Part shown: piece after piece, positions 44,998 to 55,182 of the stretch
Numbering within the stretch: the first letter of the stretch is position 1
How the letters are laid out: the number at the start of each line of letters is the position of its first letter
NCBI GenBank assembly: GCA_030278955.1
Contig: JAOANR010000003.1
Coordinates: 59,575,628 to 59,639,627, forward strand
DNA from: Hygrophila difformis
Lineage: Eukaryota; Streptophyta; Magnoliopsida; Lamiales; Acanthaceae
Length of the DNA: 64,000 bases
Direction of reading: 5' to 3'
Position numbers and translations under genes: made by a program
Notes under the pieces: generated by a model
What the model was told of the DNA's origin: nothing
What the model saw: only the letters and a program-made list of their open reading frames with translations
Databases searched by the model: none

Positions 44998-46863
44998 TTA
45001 TATGGCAGTTCTAAAACTCCTGCATTTAGTAATGCTGTGAGTAAATGAGTTATGCCACTTACAAAATGCTCGGCCCCGAATTTCCTCGGCCGTTGGTAAT
45101 TTTTGCCCTTCAGGCAATTTGATCACACCGTCTTTGAGTAGGGCATCGAATACTTGATCCGCCTTGCCCATGTCAAAGAGGTCTTCTTCAGGCTTATACC
45201 TGGTCTCTCTTTGTTTTGGCGGCTTGAGAGCCGCACACGTATGTGGTTTGGCTGTGTGCACTAGTTCTGCAACAGCCACTTCCACAGCCTCGTCTTCCTC
45301 ATCACTGAGTCTCACATCCTCGAAGTGTACTCGACGTGTTGGACGCCTCTCTTCCTGCTCTCCTAGGAATTTTTCCACGCGGGCCGCTCTCTCGGCCAGC
45401 TGGGCGAGGTCAGTTGCATCCTGCACAATTAAATGTTCTTTTAATCTCGGTAACATGTTAGCTACGGCCACATTGGCTATTTCTTTATCTGGTATTGCTA
45501 TAGTACATTGGCCTTTTAGGCGCTGCAATCTGTTAATAAAAGAACTTGCCGCCTCATCGGCAAATTGTTTGGCGTTAGTGAGATCTGCAAGACTAACCTG
45601 TGACAGAGATGTATAAAATCGGTCATGAAATGCCCGCTCGAGATCGGCCCAATTTTGAATCGAATTCTGCCGCAAGGATGCAAACCAGGCATATGCAGGT
45701 CCAGTCAAAGAGGAATTGAGCAATCTTAACTTCAGCCAATCGTTGGCTGCAGCTTCCCCACATTGAGCAGTAAACCTGCCCACATGTTCTACTGTTGATT
45801 TGCCGCCGTCTCCCGAGAACATGGTGAACTCAGGCATTTTGAATCCTCTAGGGTAAGGCTGCATAGTATCTACCCAATCCGGGTATAGCTTCCTGTACGT
45901 GGGCCGTTCCATCGGCCTTAATTGAATGTCGAAATATTGTTGCATCATATCGGCCAACAATTTGGGTGACACCGCTGGTGCCTCTGTGGGAGGCATGGCG
46001 GCTTGAGGATATATGGCGGCCGGGAGAGGGTTCGCGGCCGGATGGGGCATGGCGGCCTGAGGCGTGTTGGCGGCCGGAAGCAAGTTGGCGGCCGGATGAG
46101 TCATGGCGGCCGGGTATGGGTTGGCGGCCTGAGGCATGGCGGCTGGAGGCATGTTGGCGGCTGGAGGAATGTTGGCGCCTGGAAGCATGTTGGCGGCCTG
46201 AGGCATGTTGGCCTGATGTTGCATGTGTCCTCCTCCCGCACCTAGAATAGGGATGGCGGCCGGTGGGATGGGAGCCGCCACTCCAAATGGGTGTGTCGTC
46301 GCCTGGCGTGGTGCCATGCCTGGAATGGTTGGTATAGCGCTAGAAGGAGCATATACCATGGTGGGCGCCGCATAACAATAGTTCGGCACGTTAGATGCGT
46401 CAGGAACGAAAGTATGAGTAGAAGGAAATGGAGGCAGACTTGCCAGTCCTCCAAACTCCGAGAGTGGTGGCTGGCCAAAAGCAGTTCCCCAAGTCCTCTG
46501 CGGGCCGCCATACAACCCTGGGATGCTTGGTGGCACATTCGTGCCATTTTTTGAAATGGAGCCTTCTTGCGAAGTTCGCAGGGATCCACATATTTTATCA
46601 GTCTGATCGGCCATAGCAGGCCGCAATACGTCCATAAGATGCCTGGTAAGTAGAGGCATGAATTCGGCCATCGATTCGGTCATCGATAGCCGCATCTGCT
46701 CCGAAAGGGTTGGGACTTGCATTATCCCTTGTGGAGGTTGAGAAGTAGTCACCGCATTATCGGTGTTCTCAACAGGTGTTCTTACTGGGGTTTCTTCATT
46801 CAACGACATTTCTTCAAATTTTTGTGTTAAGTCCCTTACTACTCGTCCAGATCTAAGTAGCAT
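44998..46863 (-). CDS. gag: Ty3/gypsy-type Gag of element 2, 621 aa before a stop
   Basis: Capsid-type structural protein. Start ATG at 46863 (MLLRSGRVVRDLTQKFEEMS), 33 bp after the primer site. Residues 30-90 hold MRLSMTESMAEFMPLLTRHL, shared with element 1. Residues about 200-297 are a Pro/Ala/Asn-rich run of 11-12 short repeats (PPAANMPPAAM and similar), encoded by GCCGCC-rich DNA. The capsid domain is at about 315-505 (DWVDTMQPYPRGFKMPEF, WLKLRLLNSSLTGPAYAWF, FADEAASSFINRLQRLKGQ). The C-terminus has FCKWHNSFTHSITKCRSF, a CxxH...H...C zinc-knuckle-like motif of this gag group. It ends at a TAA that relatives probably do not have, because the same frame continues to 44440. Confidence 0.85.
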   Translation of the reverse strand: MLLRSGRVVRDLTQKFEEMSLNEETPVRTPVENTDNAVTTSQPPQGIMQVPTLSEQMRLSMTESMAEFMPLLTRHLMDVLRPAMADQTDKICGSLRTSQEGSISKNGTNVPPSIPGLYGGPQRTWGTAFGQPPLSEFGGLASLPPFPSTHTFVPDASNVPNYCYAAPTMVYAPSSAIPTIPGMAPRQATTHPFGVAAPIPPAAIPILGAGGGHMQHQANMPQAANMLPGANIPPAANMPPAAMPQAANPYPAAMTHPAANLLPAANTPQAAMPHPAANPLPAAIYPQAAMPPTEAPAVSPKLLADMMQQYFDIQLRPMERPTYRKLYPDWVDTMQPYPRGFKMPEFTMFSGDGGKSTVEHVGRFTAQCGEAAANDWLKLRLLNSSLTGPAYAWFASLRQNSIQNWADLERAFHDRFYTSLSQVSLADLTNAKQFADEAASSFINRLQRLKGQCTIAIPDKEIANVAVANMLPRLKEHLIVQDATDLAQLAERAARVEKFLGEQEERRPTRRVHFEDVRLSDEEDEAVEVAVAELVHTAKPHTCAALKPPKQRETRYKPEEDLFDMGKADQVFDALLKDGVIKLPEGQKLPTAEEIRGRAFCKWHNSFTHSITKCRSFRTAI

Positions 46864-46894
46864 ACACTCCTAAGCGGATATGGTTTCCACTCGA

Positions 46895-46912
46895 GTCCCA
46901 CTGGGCGTGCCA
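46895..46912 (-). other. Primer binding site of element 2
   Basis: Minus strand TGGCACGCCCAGTGGGAC, identical to the element 1 site. Confidence 0.75.
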
Positions 46913-46915
46913 ATT

Positions 46916-47535
46916 TGTTAACCAAGAAATTTTTATTGAATATGGTTTGAAAATCGTTACAAGAACTATGGAGAATTACAGAAAAGCTTGAGTAAAACAG
47001 TAAAGTAAAAGATTTGCAGAATGAAAAGAATGCAGGAATTGAACTTGCAGAATGAAAAGTGCAGGAATGAAAAAATATAAAAAGTGCGTCCTCTTAGGGT
47101 GTTGTGTGTGTAGATGTCCCAATGTCGCCTCTGGCATTTTATAGCGGACAGGTGAGGATGAGTGTTGAGTCTCCAGACTTCAATATGGTGCGGATTCTCC
47201 TCCTCTAATGATGCCTTGCATTGAAGCTGCGCGATCTTCTCTGAGTAACCGTCCCTCTTCTTGATCCCTCTCCTGGTTTATCCAAAATGTAGCCTCTCAA
47301 GCCTGACTCCTCTCCAGTAAATTTTTTAATGGTGCAGCCTCACCCCTTGTTTTATCCGGATGAATCTCAAACTGGACCGGGTCTCTCGAAAATGGATTGG
47401 GCTAAGCTTAATGGGCCTCTGGACCGGGCCTCTCGAAAATGGATTGGGCTAAACTTAATGGGCATCTGAATTGGATTGGGCCTCTCGAAAAAGAATTGGG
47501 TTAAATTCATTGGGCCTAAAATATTGGGGTTAACA
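46916..47535 (-). repeat. 5' LTR of element 2
   Basis: 620 bp. TATA box at 47137-47143 (minus TATAAAA). The U3 side (47380-47525) has repeated GGGCCTCTCGAAAA...GGATTGGGC units, giving several GGCCCA site II motifs on the transcribed strand upstream of the TATA box. Confidence 0.92.
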
Positions 47536-48485
47536 GTACTCGACTCGGGATTCGGCTCGAAAAAAAACTCAACTCGTACTCGACTATCGCTACTCGACTC
47601 CAGCTCGAACTCGAGCTCGAGCTCGCATCAAGTCAAGCTCGACTCGAGTATTTGAGCTCGACTGAGCTCGACTCGACTCGATAACACCATTAACACACAT
47701 TTTAAATGATCTTCGTTTCATACTTTCCCTCACAGTCCACTCTATTTTCTATTAGAAAAAATATACTTCCTCCGTTTTTTTTTTGTTAGCTACATTTGAC
47801 ATTTTGCTACTGTTCACTCATATACGTTGACTTAAAGTTTTATCATGGTTATATAAGTTAAAATATAGCCAAGTGAGATCTTGTTAAATTCGTCTCATCC
47901 TGTAGTTTATAAATATCGAATTTTTAGAATTTACTTCCTCTAAAATATCTAACAAGGAAAAATATTCATTCTGTGAATTTCAGTCTCTTCTCGTGCTGGG
48001 TGGGTCCGTAGCAATCTTTAAACTATCTAAACAAGGAAAATTAGTCATTCTAAAAAATTAAAATATATTTTTAAAGAATTTTAGTTCTATCTTTAATTGT
48101 ACGATAATCAACACAATATTCAAGTATCAAATTAAATTGTGTCTTTTAGGTTATGGTTAAAAATTTTAAATCAAATGTTAAGAAAAACAAAATAAATACA
48201 TACTTAAGCTACAAATTCAAACTCGAGCTTAGCAAAAAAAAGAACACGCCAACTACTCGAACTCGATGATACTCGAGCTCGAGCTCGACTTGCTCGAACT
48301 CGAGCTCGAACTCGAATATATGTTGTCAAGCTCAAGCTCAAGTATCATGATACTCGAGCTCGACTCGACTCGATATCACCCCTACTCTAGAGTTTGCTAC
48401 AAAATATTAAGGGCCTTTTAGAAGGATTTAAAAAAAAAAAAAGAAAAAAGAAAAAAGAACGAAATCGATATATAAAACTAAAGAT

Positions 48486-49169
48486 TAAATTAGGGGTGAA
48501 AGTGGGGCGGATAATATCCGTCCGATCCGACGCCGTATTCGATTATATTCGAATCCGAATTCGAATTTTTATATCCGGCGGATACGGGACAGGATATGGG
48601 ATTGTAAATATCCGCTCGTATCCGAAAAATCCGAATATAATGCGGATATTATCCGTATTTTCTATCCGAATATCCGAAAATTTAAATATATTTTTATATG
48701 TATAATATAATATATTATATTGACTATAAAACAAAAAAGTAATACTATATGTATAAATATAATCAAAAACTTGAAAGCCATATGTAATTTATTAAATCAA
48801 ATCATATCAATCAACTCAACTACATCATTAGGTGCTTTGCATCAAAATTGTAGTATGTAACATCTTGTAGTGATGTTATTTAGATGTTTTGAACGAAATA
48901 ACTAATGATCTTGAAAATTTTAAAAATTTAGTTTAGCTTACATAATAGTATATTCCGATTTCACTTAAAAAATTATAAAAAAATTTAATTTTAGTAATTA
49001 TAAGATTATCCGAGTTAAAATTCGAATCCGTCTCGTATCTGTTTCCCGAAATATTCGTATTTATATCCGGTCTATTCGTATCCGATTCCATATTCGACAA
49101 AAAATATGGGATAGGATACCGGATACGGGATGAGTACTATCCGTCCATATCCGTCCCGTTTTCACCCTA
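48486..49169. mobile_element. Non-autonomous hAT element
   Basis: Inverted ends TAGGGGTGAAAGTGGGGCGG (from 48491) and GTCCCGTTTTCACCCTA. The 8 bp CTAAAGAT lies at 48478-48485 and 49170-49177, with five extra bases (TAAAT) between the left duplication and the conserved end. The arms are full of ATCCGTATCCG / CGGATATTCGG words in both orientations. Confidence 0.8.
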
Positions 49170-49800
49170 CTAAAGATAACAATGTCATATATTGTCGTTA
49201 TTGAGAGTCGTGGCGCTAGAAAACACTTCATGAAATAATAGGTCTCAATTAATCCTAAATAATACTCCATAGAATAAAATTTTATAAATAGAAAAATAGA
49301 ACGACAATGGTGAGGAGGGCAATACAAGAATTAGCAAAGTTTTTCCCGAGTCCTTAACTAAGCCAAATAATGATTTGAAATTGAGAAAAAAAAATTATTA
49401 TTAACTTTTATAAAAACTAAAAACCTAATAATGTCCATTTAATTAAATTAACGGTAAATTGTGGCAAATGAAAATTGAACGAGAAGACGAATATTGGTAA
49501 GCTTTCAAATACGAGGAAATGCGCAATTACGCATGAAAGATAACTAGTTAATAATTACAAAAAAATATAAAAAATTAAGAATAAATTTCCGACCCCATTT
49601 TAGAACAAGGGAAAATAATTTAACTAACAAATTCAGTAGCCAAATATTTGAATTTAATTACCGTTATCAACCAACTTGTTAAATAAAATGACTTGAATTA
49701 CTTACTTCAAAATCGATAATAAATTTCCCACTGAAAAAACATAGATAATAATTTTTTTGGCGTTAAGATAATAAATTTGATCCAAATTAACAAATTCGCT
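49170..49800. other. Intergenic, no gene seen
   Basis: AT-rich with no coding frame and no recognised repeat. Confidence 0.5.
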
Positions 49801-49806
49801 CTTAAA

Positions 49807-49964
49807 GGGACTTACCATAGTGGTCAAGTCCCCCGACTTCTAACATATAGGTTGGGGGTTCGACTCCTTAGCGGTCCCCCATCCCCTTTGTTCCCTTATA
49901 ATTTGTGTGGCATGGACTCCCATAACCCCTTTCCTAGACTTTTAATTGCTCGGAAAAAAAAAAA
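49807..49964 (+). mobile_element. SINE family A with 11 bp target duplication
   Basis: GGGACTTACCATAGTGGTC (A-box side), GGGGGTTCGACTCC (B-box), poly-A of about 12. TCGCTCTTAAA flanks at 49796-49806 and 49965-49975. Confidence 0.88.
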
Positions 49965-50179
49965 TCGCTCTTAAAAATTCAAATCCCAATCTGACCCATG
50001 AATCCGTACGCACGCCTATTACATGAAAAAAGAATGAAATAAAATAAAAAACTATAGCAACATAAAATTGATTAAATAAATACAGTAATATAAATAATAG
50101 AGATGAAAACGTCCTTTGGCCATTATAATGTCGTCAAACCTAATTTATGTTGGCCTACAAATAAAGTAGACTTAGTATT

Positions 50180-50362
50180 GCCAACAGCAGTTGGCTTGAG
50201 TGGATGGGGCTCTAGTCGCTTAAGCAAGGTCTTGGGTTCGAGCCTTGTGTATGCAAAAAACTGCTTTGGGAGAGGCGCCCTTAATTGCCTTTGCAGATCT
50301 CGATGGATTAGTCTTAGGTCCAATGTGGCCCGGGGATACCCTGGTATTCACCTAAAAAAAAA
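50180..50362 (+). mobile_element. SINE family B with 13 bp target duplication
   Basis: Best copy of the family: GCAGTTGGCTTGAGTGG (A-box), TTGGGTTCGAGCC (B-box), ACTGCTTTGGGAGAGG core, GTATTCACC then A9. TAGACTTAGTATT flanks at 50167-50179 and 50363-50375. Confidence 0.9.
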
Positions 50363-50439
50363 TTAGACTTAGTATTATATCATTATCATCCCCATTATCA
50401 ATATTAATGAGTTAAATGCATCATCATCATCATCATTAT

Positions 50440-50594
50440 TTTTTATTTTTTTATAAACATTAACACTCATGTGTCGTAAAGGTGTGTGGGAGCCCAATCC
50501 ATATAAATTACGAAGGGTGATAACGAGGATAGATAATTGGTCGGGTGATAATCGAAACTCAACCATAAGGTGGGAAGTCATGAGACAAATTACA
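50440..50594 (-). mobile_element. Diverged SINE family A, reverse
   Basis: GTGTGGGAGCCCAATCC and AATCGAAACTCAACC match the reversed family. A T-rich tail precedes it, and AAATGCATCAT occurs on both sides (about 50414 and 50594), blurred by a CAT microsatellite. Confidence 0.65.
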
Positions 50595-50959
50595 AATGCA
50601 TCATTATTATTTGCTAACCGTGTACTAAAAAAAATAAAATGCTGGGACTATGACAAATTATAAATATTTTATTTTCATTTCAATTTTTCTGAATGGACTA
50701 TAGTACTGTGTGAATTAACTATAATCGAGATATATAATATTAAATTAGAATTCATTCAGAAATTAATCAGCAGTTTAATATCTTAATTAAATATGTGAAT
50801 GGAATGCAAGGTAACAAAATTAACTTGGATTTTGTGGGAACATGTATTATGGATGTCCTATTAGGGGGTCAGCATTGGTACCACAAATAATTAAATTAAA
50901 TTAAATACTATCATAAATTAATTATTGATTGGATGGTTATCACTTTGCCTCAAACATAA

Positions 50960-51216
50960 ATGATTATGTTTAACAATTAACTGTTAACTGTTAATTTATT
51001 ATGTGAGTAAAAAATTAGTTAAAATTAGCTGTTTGGTCATTTCGAGACCAAATTGTTCACTACAATAAGTTGAAATTCAAAATGCTACTAATTATAACAA
51101 ATCTATAAAGAATTGGTTGAACACTATTTTAAATTATTTTCTTAAAAAAACCTATTTTTTCTCACAAATGTCTCACAAATGAGCTTATTTAAAAAATTTA
51201 TTTTGTCAAACACCCC
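50960..51216. mobile_element. TGTTTGG-type MITE, copy 1 (decayed left end)
   Basis: The right end TTTGTCAAACACCCC and interior TTAGCTGTTTGGTCATTTCG / CTATTTTTTCTCACAAATG match the copy at 52091-52385. Confidence 0.6.
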
Positions 51217-51873
51217 AATATCTATTCACACATAAACCCATAGCCTCACATCAAATAACGTTTCGCTTTATTAAATGGTACAATATAATTTTGTATTATA
51301 TTTCATTTTAATTTCTTGTTGTAAATATTATTCTTGTATTCATAAATGTTTTTTTTATTAAACAAATCATTAAAAAAATTGATAGAATTTTTTCTAACAC
51401 ATGATAGAATTTAGTACTCCAACATCTATCTATATATTGAACAAAAATTGGTCATTAGTGTGATTGCCAACTTTTATGAAATTCTTTAGTGTGTTTGATT
51501 ATTCTCTCAATAATAGTTATATGATTTGTTTCTAAAACTAAAATCAATATTAATATTGTAAATTTTAGTCCAACATTAATCATTTTCGTTTGAATTTCTC
51601 ACTAACTCTTTTTTTTTTTAAAAAAAAAATGTGAACTAACATTCTTTTTTTTAAAAAAAAAAGATAGTATAATCTTACATTAATGATAATTGATAAAGAA
51701 CAATAGGATTATGACTTGGTATAGTAATTAAGTCCATAACTTTCAATATTATGGTGGAAATTTTATTTCCCTCTCGCCCTTTTATTCCTCACTTTTATTC
51801 TTTTGTACAGTAATTTTGTATAGTTTAAACTTTCACTTTTTGCTCGTCTTCTAAAATGTGTAAAAAGAATATA
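51217..51873. other. Intergenic, no gene seen
   Basis: AT-rich, with two T-A junction tracts at about 51609-51629 and 51645-51662. No coding signal. Confidence 0.5.
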
Positions 51874-52090
51874 GGCCCTATTTGACAATTAGATGTTAGT
51901 TGTTTACTAATTATATGAGTAATAAGTTAGTCAAAATTAGTTGTTTGGCAATTACGAGACCAACTTTTTGCCTAAAATGAGATGAAATAAAAAATGCTAC
52001 TCTTTGCAGCGGATTCAAAAAGAGCTGGTTAGACACTGTTTAAAGTTATTTTGTCTCTTTAAAAAAACTACTCGGATTTTGTCTTACAAT
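51874..52090. mobile_element. TGTTTGG-type MITE, copy 2, right end missing
   Basis: Left end GGCCCTATTTGACAATTAG and the same interior (TTAGTTGTTTGGCAATTACG, GAGACCAACTTTTTGCC). It stops where copy 3 begins. Confidence 0.6.
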
Positions 52091-52385
52091 GGGCCTGTTT
52101 GGGAATTAACAGTTAATTAGCTGTTAACTGATTATGTGAGTTATAAATTAGTATAAACTAGTTGTTTGGCAATTTCAATGCCAACTTTTTGTATACATTA
52201 AACTGAATTAAAAAATGTTGCTATTTGCAGAGGGTTCTAAAAGAGCTGATTGAACACTGTTTTAAGTTATTTTGTCACCTTATAAAAGCTATTTTATCTC
52301 ACAAATTAACTAATTCGATTTAACTACTTTGTCAAACATGATCAATGTCTCACATACGAGCTGATTCATTTTTGCCAAACACCCC
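52091..52385. mobile_element. TGTTTGG-type MITE, copy 3, complete
   Basis: Inverted ends GGGCCTGTTTGGGAA and TTTTGCCAAACACCCC; interior as in copies 1 and 2. No certain target duplication. Confidence 0.7.
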
Positions 52386-53360
52386 ATTAACAATAAAGGT
52401 TGTGCATGAAATGAGAATGTCATTGGCGAGTGGGCTTTTGATATGAAATCTAACGGTCCACATATAGCAAACATAAAAATCTATCACAAAACCTAAGCAA
52501 GAGGGAATATTATGAAATATCGAAATATATAAATATATATATATATATGTATATATAAATTTGAAAAAAATAGTAAAAACAAAATAGAGAAGTAAAAAAG
52601 GGGGCCGGGGACAAGATGGGGATTCAACAGGGCGACCGACACAAGAATCCCACCAGGAGATACCATCCTTCCCTACTAACTTACTGCTTTGGATTTTTGG
52701 GTCCCATTTTCTTTCTCTTTTTTTGTATTTTCCTTGGCATTATTATTTTCACTATATATTTATTTATTTGTATCAAATATCAGTCGGACCCATAATTATT
52801 ACAAAATCAATAAAATCCTAAAAAGATTTTCTTTCTTCTGCACTTTCAGGCTCAGCTACTCTCAGTACTCTTAACCTGACCTTTTTTTTTTTTTTTTTGA
52901 CGATGAAATGGACCAACCAACATAGGTGTATTATTTTCACTGAAATTATGGCTCAATAAAAGCCATTGAAATGAGTGAATGGAACTTTCTTTTATTATTA
53001 GGAATTTAGGATTGGTAGTTTTGAGATGTAAGTTGTTTAATTTAGCGTTATTATAACTAAAAATGGGCCGTTAAGTTTGAGGAGGAAAGAACAAATAATA
53101 AATCGACGGCGACGACAGCAGCGCCTTTGACATGTAACGGTGGGGCCGACTCCGTTATGACGTCGTTATCGACGGTGATTTTCTGTACTCTCTTTTAACA
53201 TTCACCAACACGTGTGCCGCTGAGAGTTTTTTTTTTTTTTTTTTTTCCTTTTTTTAGCGGACCCCACCATGTGCCACCACACATGCGTTCTATGAATTAT
53301 TATTGATTTTTAATAATACTAATCGATCAATTTTAGTATTTTAGTGTATAGTAGTGGGAA
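52386..53360. other. Intergenic, no gene recognised
   Basis: Includes a T17 run near 52880, a GC-richer island at 53100-53220 (CGACGGCGACGACAGC and ATGACGTCG, a palindromic TGACGTCG site), and a T20-22 run at about 53228. No domain in any frame. A lost promoter is possible. Confidence 0.45.
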
Positions 53361-53452
53361 TGTTTGAGATTCAATAGATCCGCTAGCAGATAGCAGATTC
53401 GAAGAGCAGATTGTTTCACAGTTCTGTCTTCGAATCCGCTAACTCCCAAACA
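53361..53452. mobile_element. MITE of the TGTTTGGGAGT family, copy 4 (shorter)
   Basis: TGTTTGAGATTC at the left and CCGCTAACTCCCAAACA at the right; interior GATAGCAGATTCGAAGAGC. About 92 bp against 111 bp in the other copies. Confidence 0.7.
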
Positions 53453-53936
53453 TGCACACTGTAGTATTATTGAACTTATGTAAAAATTATAGTTAAGTTG
53501 AATTATATAGTATTTTTAAAGTTGTTTATTATATAGGGTGTAAAAAGCTAATGTGGAGCTATTTTACAGTATAGGGTGTAAATTTTCTAACACATTATTG
53601 AATACAAGAAAGAAATCAGGAGATTGAGTGCATATGATATGATATGATAAAGAAGAAAAGTTTGGAATTCGTTTGGGTTAATTATTGAATATATAGAAAG
53701 ATTTTTGTAAGGTAATGAGAAGACATTGAACAGAAACAGAAGATGGGAGTTGAAGAGAGCCCAAAATTATGTAAATTGTAAGGTATGTAGATGACAAATG
53801 ATTATGTAATGGGCACATGATTTTGTTGTTTCCATAATATTTTTGTGGAATTATTTATTCATTCATTTTCTGTTTGTATTTGGAAAATATTGGATCGTTT
53901 TACCAATCCAACATGTGAGGTTCTTTCATTGTGCAT
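53453..53936. other. Intergenic, no gene seen
   Basis: AT-rich; contains a near-repeat of TATAGGGTGTAAA at about 53533 and 53571. No coding signal. Confidence 0.5.
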
Positions 53937-54398
53937 GAGCCTGTTTGGAATGACATTTTTTCAAGTACTTTTGGCTTTTGCTTCTGCCAAAAGCATTTTT
54001 GAAGAAAAAAAAGTGTTTGTTTTGGCTTTTTAAAAAAAGCAAAAGCACCTCGAAAAGCTGCAAAAGTGCTTCTGGGGTGCTTCTCCGAAAAGCAGAAGCC
54101 AAAAGCACCTAGTAATGTGTGCAGAGTTATAAATGCCCCTATTAATTTATTTTAATTACACTATAAATATATACTATTATATATAAATAGCATATCCTTT
54201 TTGGTAATTTACACATTTCAAAAGCACTTTTCACTTTTACATATCCAAACACACTTTTGAAAAAAAGCTGTTTTTCAAACATTCCATCCAAACACAAAAG
54301 TTACCTGCTTCTGCTTTTGGCTTTCACTTCTGCTTTGGCTTTCACTTCTGCTTCTGCTTTTACCTTCTGCTTTTTTTAAAAGCGAATCCAAACGGGCC
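53937..54398. mobile_element. Tourist-like MITE
   Basis: GAGCCTGTTTGGAATGAC at the left, TCCAAACGGGCC at the right, CAT on both sides (53934-53936, 54399-54401). Same family as 29284-29744 and closely similar through most of its length. Confidence 0.75.
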
Positions 54399-54597
54399 CA
54401 TATGACTTTTTCTACTTGCTGTTTTCTACTTATATCAGTTCATTCCCTTTTATTTAAATGCATTTTTGTTATTATCATAAATACCGTTAACCAAATATAC
54501 ATTTTTGTTATCATTATAAATACGGTTAGTTAACGTTGGAAATATTCAACATCTTTACATGTACTGATTCAACATAATAACCAAAGTGTTTTACCTT

Positions 54598-54762
54598 TCT
54601 GGGATGGGGACTTATCCTAGTGGTCCAGTCCCCGTGGGGTTCCATTCCTCACATGGACCCCTATCCCTCCTCCCCTTTATCCCATTTGTAATTTGTATGA
54701 CTTGAACTTACACATACATTTGCCGACAAATGAATGTCACTGTTTATTCCCAAAAAAAAAAA
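54598..54762 (+). mobile_element. SINE family A with 11 bp target duplication
   Basis: GGGATGGGGACTTATCCTAG head, degenerate B-box (GGGGTTCCATTCC), A-rich tail. TGTTTTACCTT flanks at 54587-54597 and 54763-54773. Confidence 0.88.
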
Positions 54763-54914
54763 TGTTTTACCTTGCTTTTGATGGAACCCTTTCTTTTTGT
54801 TATATTTTAAAAACAGATGTTAAATCTCATCCGGCACCCTAAATTTGGTAAATAATCCATACATAACATCTAAAAGACTGAAAAAAAAAACATTTATTTA
54901 CTTAACTCATAGTA

Positions 54915-55088
54915 TATATTTTTTTAACAGCATATACTGGCTAAGAAATAAATGATGGGAGTCCATACTACACAACTCATAAAGGAACAAAATAGAGGGA
55001 TAGAGGATCGGATAGGGAATCGAACTCTCAACCTAAAGCTGAGAGTCAGGGGACTTGACCACTAGGTCATGTCCTCACACCTCATCCC
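54915..55088 (-). mobile_element. SINE family A, reverse
   Basis: TGGGAGTCCATACTACACAA, GGGAATCGAACTCTCAACC (B-box, reversed) and GGTCATGTCCTCAC match the family. The T run at the left is the tail. No clear duplication. Confidence 0.75.
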
Positions 55089-55113
55089 TACTTGAAAGTT
55101 AAAACTCATAATT

Positions 55114-55182
55114 TTTTTTTGGTAAAACCGGGTATCCCCATGCCACATTGGACCCAAGACTAATCCCTCAATGATCAAGGAG
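55114..55182 (-). mobile_element. 5'-truncated SINE family B with 18 bp target duplication
   Basis: Only the last ~69 bp of family B (ACCGGGTATCCCC, CACATTGGACCCAAGACTAA) with its T run on plus. AAGTTAAAACTCATAATT flanks at 55096-55113 and 55183-55200. Confidence 0.85.

Larger units (their letters stand above)
30266..47535 (-). mobile_element. Gag-only LTR retrotransposon (element 2), split by a chromovirus
   Basis: Left LTR 30266-30470 plus 40654-41069; right LTR 46916-47535; exact TSD GTACT at 30261-30265 and 47536-47540. Minus orientation: primer site at 46895-46912, gag at 46863-44998, a continued frame to 42858, then GCCGCCA arrays and a polypurine tract at 41070. Without the chromovirus it is about 7.1 kb. 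No protease, RT or integrase was found. Structure and gag relate it to element 1, but the LTRs match only at the very start (TTAACCAAGAA, GGTTTGAA) and end, so they are separate families. Confidence 0.9.
30233..48384. mobile_element. hAT element split by the element 2 / chromovirus nest
   Basis: The left terminus TAGGAGTGATTAACGAG and right terminus TCGATATCACCCCTA are inverted repeats; the exact 8 bp duplication CTCTAGAG lies at 30225-30232 and 48385-48392. Only 33 bp of the left end remain before the GTACT junction; the rest resumes at 47541. Without insertions it is about 880 bp. Subterminal regions are packed with CTCGAGCTCGAACTCGA-type words in both orientations. An incomplete Stowaway end sits inside at about 47766. 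A related copy lies at 59110-59658. Confidence 0.88.

Noticed and set aside
22979..47535. The two gag-only elements treated as one family
   Set aside because: Gag, primer site and 3' array are related, but the LTR bodies do not align beyond the terminal ~30 bp, so they are separate families of one lineage.
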